NCBI GenBank assembly: GCA_039810485.1 | Contig: JBDHXA010000102.1 | Span: 1 to 9,334, forward strand | Source of the DNA: JADZAA01 sp039810485 | GTDB taxonomy: Bacteria; Bacteroidota; Ignavibacteria; Kapaibacteriales; UBA961 | Direction of reading: 5' to 3' | DNA: 9,334 nt | In this document: positions 6,604-9,334 of the stretch, in pieces | How positions within the stretch are numbered: the first letter of the stretch is position 1 | Layout of the letters: every line of letters begins with the position of its first letter | Notes under the pieces: model-generated | What the model was told of the DNA's origin: nothing | What the model saw: only the letters and a program-made list of their open reading frames with translations | Databases searched by the model: none | Translations under genes and position numbers: made by a program

Positions 6604-7818
6604 TTAAATCTTGCCTTCTTCTGCGAATATATCGCGCAAAGCTTCAATAAATTCATCTATTTCCTGCTTGCCTGCTATGAGAGGTGGCAGCACGCGCACC
6701 ACCGATCCGGCAGTAATATTCGACACAATACCTTTAGCGAGCATAATATCAAGAAAATCGGGCATTTCAGCGGTAAGAGCAATGCCTTGCATAAAACCTA
6801 AGCCGCGAATTTCTTTGATGATTTTAGGGAAATCATTTGCCAGAATTTTCAGTTGATTACTGAGATATTGGCCTTGTGTGCGAACATGTTCCAGCAGCCC
6901 GTTCAAGACCTCTTCTAAAACAACAACGCCTGCCGCGCATGCCAATGCATTGCCACCATAGGTTGTGCCATGCATTCCGCGCTGCATCAGCGAAGCAATG
7001 CTTTCGCTGGTTAAAATTGCTCCAAGCGGAAGACCGCCGCCCAATCCTTTTGCGCTAGTAACTATATCAGGTCTCATATCGAAATGTTCGAAGCTGAAAA
7101 AAGTGCCGGTTCGTCCTATGCCTGTCTGAACTTCGTCGGCAATAATTAGAAAACCGAACTTTTCGCGCAGTTTCTTGAGAGAGGTAATAAATTCTGCAGA
7201 CGCTGAGATAATGCCGCCCTCGCCTTGTAAAAACTCCATTGCTACAGCGCAAGTTAGTTCTGAAACTGTGTTTTCTAACGCAGACACATCATTATATGGA
7301 ATTGTGCGCATATTCGGAAGAAATGGCCCCATGCCCTCTTTGTACAAGGGTTTGTTCATAAGTGAAAGCGCTCCGTATGTTCGCCCGTGGAAAGCGCCGG
7401 AGAATGCAATCATTTCTATTTTTCCGCGAGAACTTCCCCAAAGCCGTGCTAATTTAATGGCTCCTTCAAAGCTTTCAGTGCCAGAGTTGCTAAAAAATAC
7501 TCGCTCATAACCGCTTGCTTTTTTAAGCAGTTCTGCAAGACATATTTGCGGCTCTTGATAGAAAAAATTGGAGAGGTGCATATATTTCGACGTCTGCTCC
7601 TGCACGGCAGACACAATGCGCGGATGGCTGTGACCAAGTGCATTGACGGCAATGCCGCTTAAAAAATCAAGATATCGCCTGCCTTCTGCATCGTAAATAT
7701 AACATCCGTCAGCTTTTGCAGCTGCTATAGGCAATCGGCGATATGTTTGGAATAAGGATTCATGCTCGCGATTAATGAGCGATGCTGAATCCGAATCGTC
7801 GGAAATTGTTGACAGCAT
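6604..7818 (-). CDS. argD: Acetylornithine/ornithine-type aminotransferase (class III, PLP)
   Basis: Class III pyridoxal-phosphate aminotransferase, best read as acetylornithine aminotransferase: N-acetylornithine + 2-oxoglutarate to N-acetylglutamate 5-semialdehyde + glutamate in arginine synthesis; many such enzymes also serve succinyl-diaminopimelate in lysine synthesis. Of 404 residues (normal length), visible landmarks are DFLSGIAVNALGHSHP (51-66), the phosphate-binding FFSNSGTES (108-116), AFSGAFHGRTYGALS (138-152), the cofactor-contacting ADEVQTGIGRTG (227-238, Asp228), the Schiff-base lysine in TSAKGLGGGLPLGA (254-267, Lys257), and HGTTYGGNALACAAG (283-297). Ornithine and 4-aminobutyrate aminotransferases are relatives, but the compact GIAVNALGHSHP and AKGLGGGLPLGA forms favour ArgD. 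No other arg gene is adjacent. The ATG at 7818 has no Shine-Dalgarno sequence and lies 75 nt after queC, with a possible promoter between. Family is certain; exact substrate is likely. Confidence 0.9.
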   Translation of the reverse strand: MLSTISDDSDSASLINREHESLFQTYRRLPIAAAKADGCYIYDAEGRRYLDFLSGIAVNALGHSHPRIVSAVQEQTSKYMHLSNFFYQEPQICLAELLKKASGYERVFFSNSGTESFEGAIKLARLWGSSRGKIEMIAFSGAFHGRTYGALSLMNKPLYKEGMGPFLPNMRTIPYNDVSALENTVSELTCAVAMEFLQGEGGIISASAEFITSLKKLREKFGFLIIADEVQTGIGRTGTFFSFEHFDMRPDIVTSAKGLGGGLPLGAILTSESIASLMQRGMHGTTYGGNALACAAGVVVLEEVLNGLLEHVRTQGQYLSNQLKILANDFPKIIKEIRGLGFMQGIALTAEMPDFLDIMLAKGIVSNITAGSVVRVLPPLIAGKQEIDEFIEALRDIFAEEGKI

Positions 7819-7837
7819 GGGATAACTCTATGACAAA

Positions 7838-7866
7838 ATTGTATTAACTCTTGATAATTAGTTCAA
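7838..7866 (-). promoter_or_regulatory. Possible sigma70-like promoter for argD
   Basis: Minus-strand TTGAAC, 17-nt spacer, TACAAT, lying in the 75-nt queC-argD gap. Geometry is ideal for a housekeeping promoter, with a predicted leader of only about 10-15 nt. The region is AT-rich, so chance is possible, and the form differs from the Bacteroidota element in front of the tRNA gene. Confidence 0.35.
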
Positions 7867-7893
7867 AAATATGGGATTGCATATTTATTACTA

Positions 7894-8571
7894 TCAACGG
7901 TACGGAATAGGATCTGAAACACCGGCTTGTGAAAAGCCGCGCAAACGAAGAGCGCATGAATCACATTCTCCGCAGGCGCGGTCTTCTGACTGATAGCAGC
8001 TCCACGTAAGATGAAAAGGGACGCCAATCTCGACGCCACGCTTCACAATGCCAGCTTTTGACATGTCAATAACGGGAGTTCTTATAGAAATCTGTACATC
8101 GGGTTTGACGCCTGTTGCGACCATGCGCTCAAAGGCTTCAAAAAATACCTTCCTGCAATCCGGATAGCCGCTTGAGTCCTCTTCGACAGCACCGATGTAG
8201 ATGGCTGATGCTTCAATTACCTCCGCCCAACTGACGGCTATTGCAAGTATATTTGCATTGCGAAATGGAACGTAGCTTATTGGGGCTTCTTTACGGTGCA
8301 AGTCGTATTTTGGCACTGCAATCGAAGAATCTGTAAGGCAGTTGCCGCCTATGGCAGCAAGATGGCTAATATCCGAAATTAAATATTTGTCAAAGCCATA
8401 AAATTGTAAAATATCATAGAAAGCGCGCAGTTCTCGCTGCTGTGTTCTCTGTCCGTAATTTATATGAAGCGCAGCAATATCGAAACCGTCGGCCTGAGCA
8501 ATAGCAGCGCATACAGTAGAATCCATGCCGCCGCTCATGAGAACGACGGCTTTTGGCTTTGTAGTTGTCAT
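7894..8571 (-). CDS. queC: 7-cyano-7-deazaguanine (preQ0) synthase QueC
   Basis: Converts 7-carboxy-7-deazaguanine with ammonia and ATP to preQ0, on the route to queuosine in the wobble position of tRNAs for Asp, Asn, His and Tyr. The N-type ATP pyrophosphatase P-loop SGGMDS (13-18) is intact, followed by HINYGQRTQQRELRAF (36-51), the VPFRNAN motif (101-107) and EDSSGYPDCR (131-140). The C-terminus carries the zinc site WSCY...ACGECDSCALR, with Cys192, Cys200, Cys203 and Cys206. The frame is open to a TTG at 8616 inside panD, but the ATG at 8571 is chosen: it gives the family N-terminus a few residues before the P-loop, leaves 16 nt after the panD stop, and yields 225 residues, the usual length. 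queD, queE and folE are not in the window. Co-transcription with panD is likely from spacing. Confidence 0.96.
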   Translation of the reverse strand: MTTTKPKAVVLMSGGMDSTVCAAIAQADGFDIAALHINYGQRTQQRELRAFYDILQFYGFDKYLISDISHLAAIGGNCLTDSSIAVPKYDLHRKEAPISYVPFRNANILAIAVSWAEVIEASAIYIGAVEEDSSGYPDCRKVFFEAFERMVATGVKPDVQISIRTPVIDMSKAGIVKRGVEIGVPFHLTWSCYQSEDRACGECDSCALRLRGFSQAGVSDPIPYR

Positions 8572-8587
8572 AAAAAAAACGGAGTAA

Positions 8588-8977
8588 TCAGTTTTCGTAA
8601 AGAGTATAGGCCTCAACAGCGTAGGATATGTCTTTAAGGGCGTTGTTTTCGTCCACCATAACGGATGTAGGACGATGGCTTCGGGCTTCTTCTGGGGTCA
8701 TTTGGGCAAAACTGATGATTATTACTTTGTCGCCAATCTGCCCTTTGCGGGCAGCGGCTCCATTAAGGCAAATGCTGCGGTTGCCGCGTTCGCCCGGTAT
8801 TACATACGTTTCGAAGCGCTCACCATTATTATTGTTAACTACTAAAACCTTTTCATAACGATATAAATCAGCGGCTTCCATCAGTTCTTCGTCAATAGTA
8901 ATGCTTCCTTCATATCGCAAATCGGTTTCAGTCAGTGTTGCGCGATGTATTTTGGATTTGAATAACGTTAGTTGCAT
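8588..8977 (-). CDS. panD: Aspartate 1-decarboxylase precursor
   Basis: Pyruvoyl-dependent enzyme that decarboxylates L-aspartate to beta-alanine for pantothenate and CoA. The 129-residue proenzyme cleaves itself between Gly24 and Ser25 (RYEGSITID, 21-29), turning Ser25 into the pyruvoyl group. Active-site residues seen are Lys9 and His11 (KSKIHRATLTETDL, 7-20), Tyr22, Arg54 and Tyr58 (ERFETYVI, 53-60), and the NGAAAR segment (72-77). The E-E-L-M-E-A-A stretch and the VIIISFAQM strand also fit. Length is typical. The ATG at 8977 gives the standard MQLTLFKSKIH-type start; a weak AAAGAG lies upstream. It heads a probable panD-queC transcript. panB and panC are not present here. The family call is firm; the gene seems functional. 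Confidence 0.97.
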   Translation of the reverse strand: MQLTLFKSKIHRATLTETDLRYEGSITIDEELMEAADLYRYEKVLVVNNNNGERFETYVIPGERGNRSICLNGAAARKGQIGDKVIIISFAQMTPEEARSHRPTSVMVDENNALKDISYAVEAYTLYEN

Positions 8978-9334
8978 GACACAACTCTTTGTAATGGATT
9001 AAAAAAAATATGTGATATGTTTTGCTGATTAACGCTATGCTAATCAAATTCTCTGTCTAATTAAGAACAATGAGACGTTATATTTTTATTGTTAGTGCAA
9101 TATGTCCAATGTCGCCTGACGCTTTATTAAGATAAATCTATCCTGTTTCAAATACGCAAATAAAAGCTATATGTTTGAGCCCAATCCGAAAAGGTATTTT
9201 ATAAAAATTGCAGACGAAAGATTCGCTATTTTTCAAAAAAACATCTCTTCTAAGAGCCGCAGATTCAACAGTGAAGTGCAACGGATGAAATAAATAAAGA
9301 GTTGGTTTAAGTGTCATAGTTCAACAACCCAACG
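8978..9334. other. Intergenic region without a convincing gene
   Basis: The 357 nt upstream of panD are AT-rich and hold only small open frames: 59 codons on the minus strand (9138-9317) and 40 codons on the plus strand (9171-9293), which overlap each other, have no Shine-Dalgarno sequence and resemble nothing I recognise. No tRNA, terminator or array is seen. The panD promoter should lie here, but no clean consensus pair was found. Confidence 0.5.
9027..9045. promoter_or_regulatory. Imperfect dyad upstream of panD
   Basis: GATTA-N9-TAATC, with one further C-G pair inside, centred about 60 nt before the panD ATG. Size and place would suit an operator for a dimeric regulator. No known operator is recognised. 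Confidence 0.25.

Noticed and set aside
7175..7510. Plus-strand open frame of 111 codons inside argD
   Set aside because: Antisense shadow of the aminotransferase, with no independent evidence.
8572..8616. TTG start giving QueC fifteen extra residues
   Set aside because: The extension overlaps panD and is not part of the family; the ATG at 8571 lies at the usual distance before the P-loop.
9171..9293. Plus-strand frame of 40 codons starting with ATG at 9171
   Set aside because: Too short, no ribosome binding site, and overlaps the opposite-strand frame; no family resemblance.
9138..9317. Minus-strand frame of 59 codons with an ATG at 9317
   Set aside because: No Shine-Dalgarno sequence, no recognisable family, AT-rich composition and a competing frame on the other strand; length is within chance.

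Overview
The window reads as ordinary chromosomal DNA of a moderately AT-rich free-living bacterium, probably from the Bacteroidota/Chlorobi (FCB) group. The clues are a textbook Bacteroidota-type promoter (TTG, 20 nt, TAAATTTG) in front of the tRNA gene, starts that mostly lack a Shine-Dalgarno sequence, a tRNA without an encoded CCA, and the tRNA-Gln/prs/rplY gene order. This placement is an inference; no marker gene such as 16S rRNA is present. I see no phage, transposon, CRISPR array or resistance gene.

Layout. Positions 1-290 are AT-rich and non-coding, with a perfect DnaA-box 9-mer and small inverted repeats. Two plus-strand genes follow: a GAF-GAF-SpoIIE (RsbU-like) protein phosphatase (291-1961) and, 47 nt later, a divergent aspartate kinase with a shortened C-terminus (2009-3151). 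All remaining genes are on the minus strand and converge on the aspartate kinase. In their own direction of transcription they are: panD (aspartate 1-decarboxylase) and queC (preQ0 synthase), 16 nt apart; an acetylornithine-type aminotransferase (argD-like) with its own possible promoter; tRNA-Gln(TTG) with a strong promoter; prs (PRPP synthetase); rplY (long bL25/CTC form), closed by an intrinsic terminator; and a TauE/SafE-family permease followed 10 nt later by a DUF1634 membrane protein. The last 357 nt (8978-9334) hold no convincing gene.

How the genes relate. Most are housekeeping. PRPP synthetase feeds nucleotide, histidine and tryptophan synthesis; bL25 binds 5S rRNA; QueC makes the precursor of queuosine, a modification of tRNAs with GUN anticodons; PanD makes beta-alanine from aspartate for CoA; aspartate kinase opens the lysine/threonine/methionine branch; ArgD serves arginine (and often lysine) synthesis. 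TauE/SafE plus DUF1634 looks like a two-component anion-export or import unit. The least ordinary parts are the orphan SpoIIE-type phosphatase with no partner switch genes beside it, and the aspartate kinase whose substrate-binding motif departs from the consensus at several positions. I found no clear evidence of a wholly new system.
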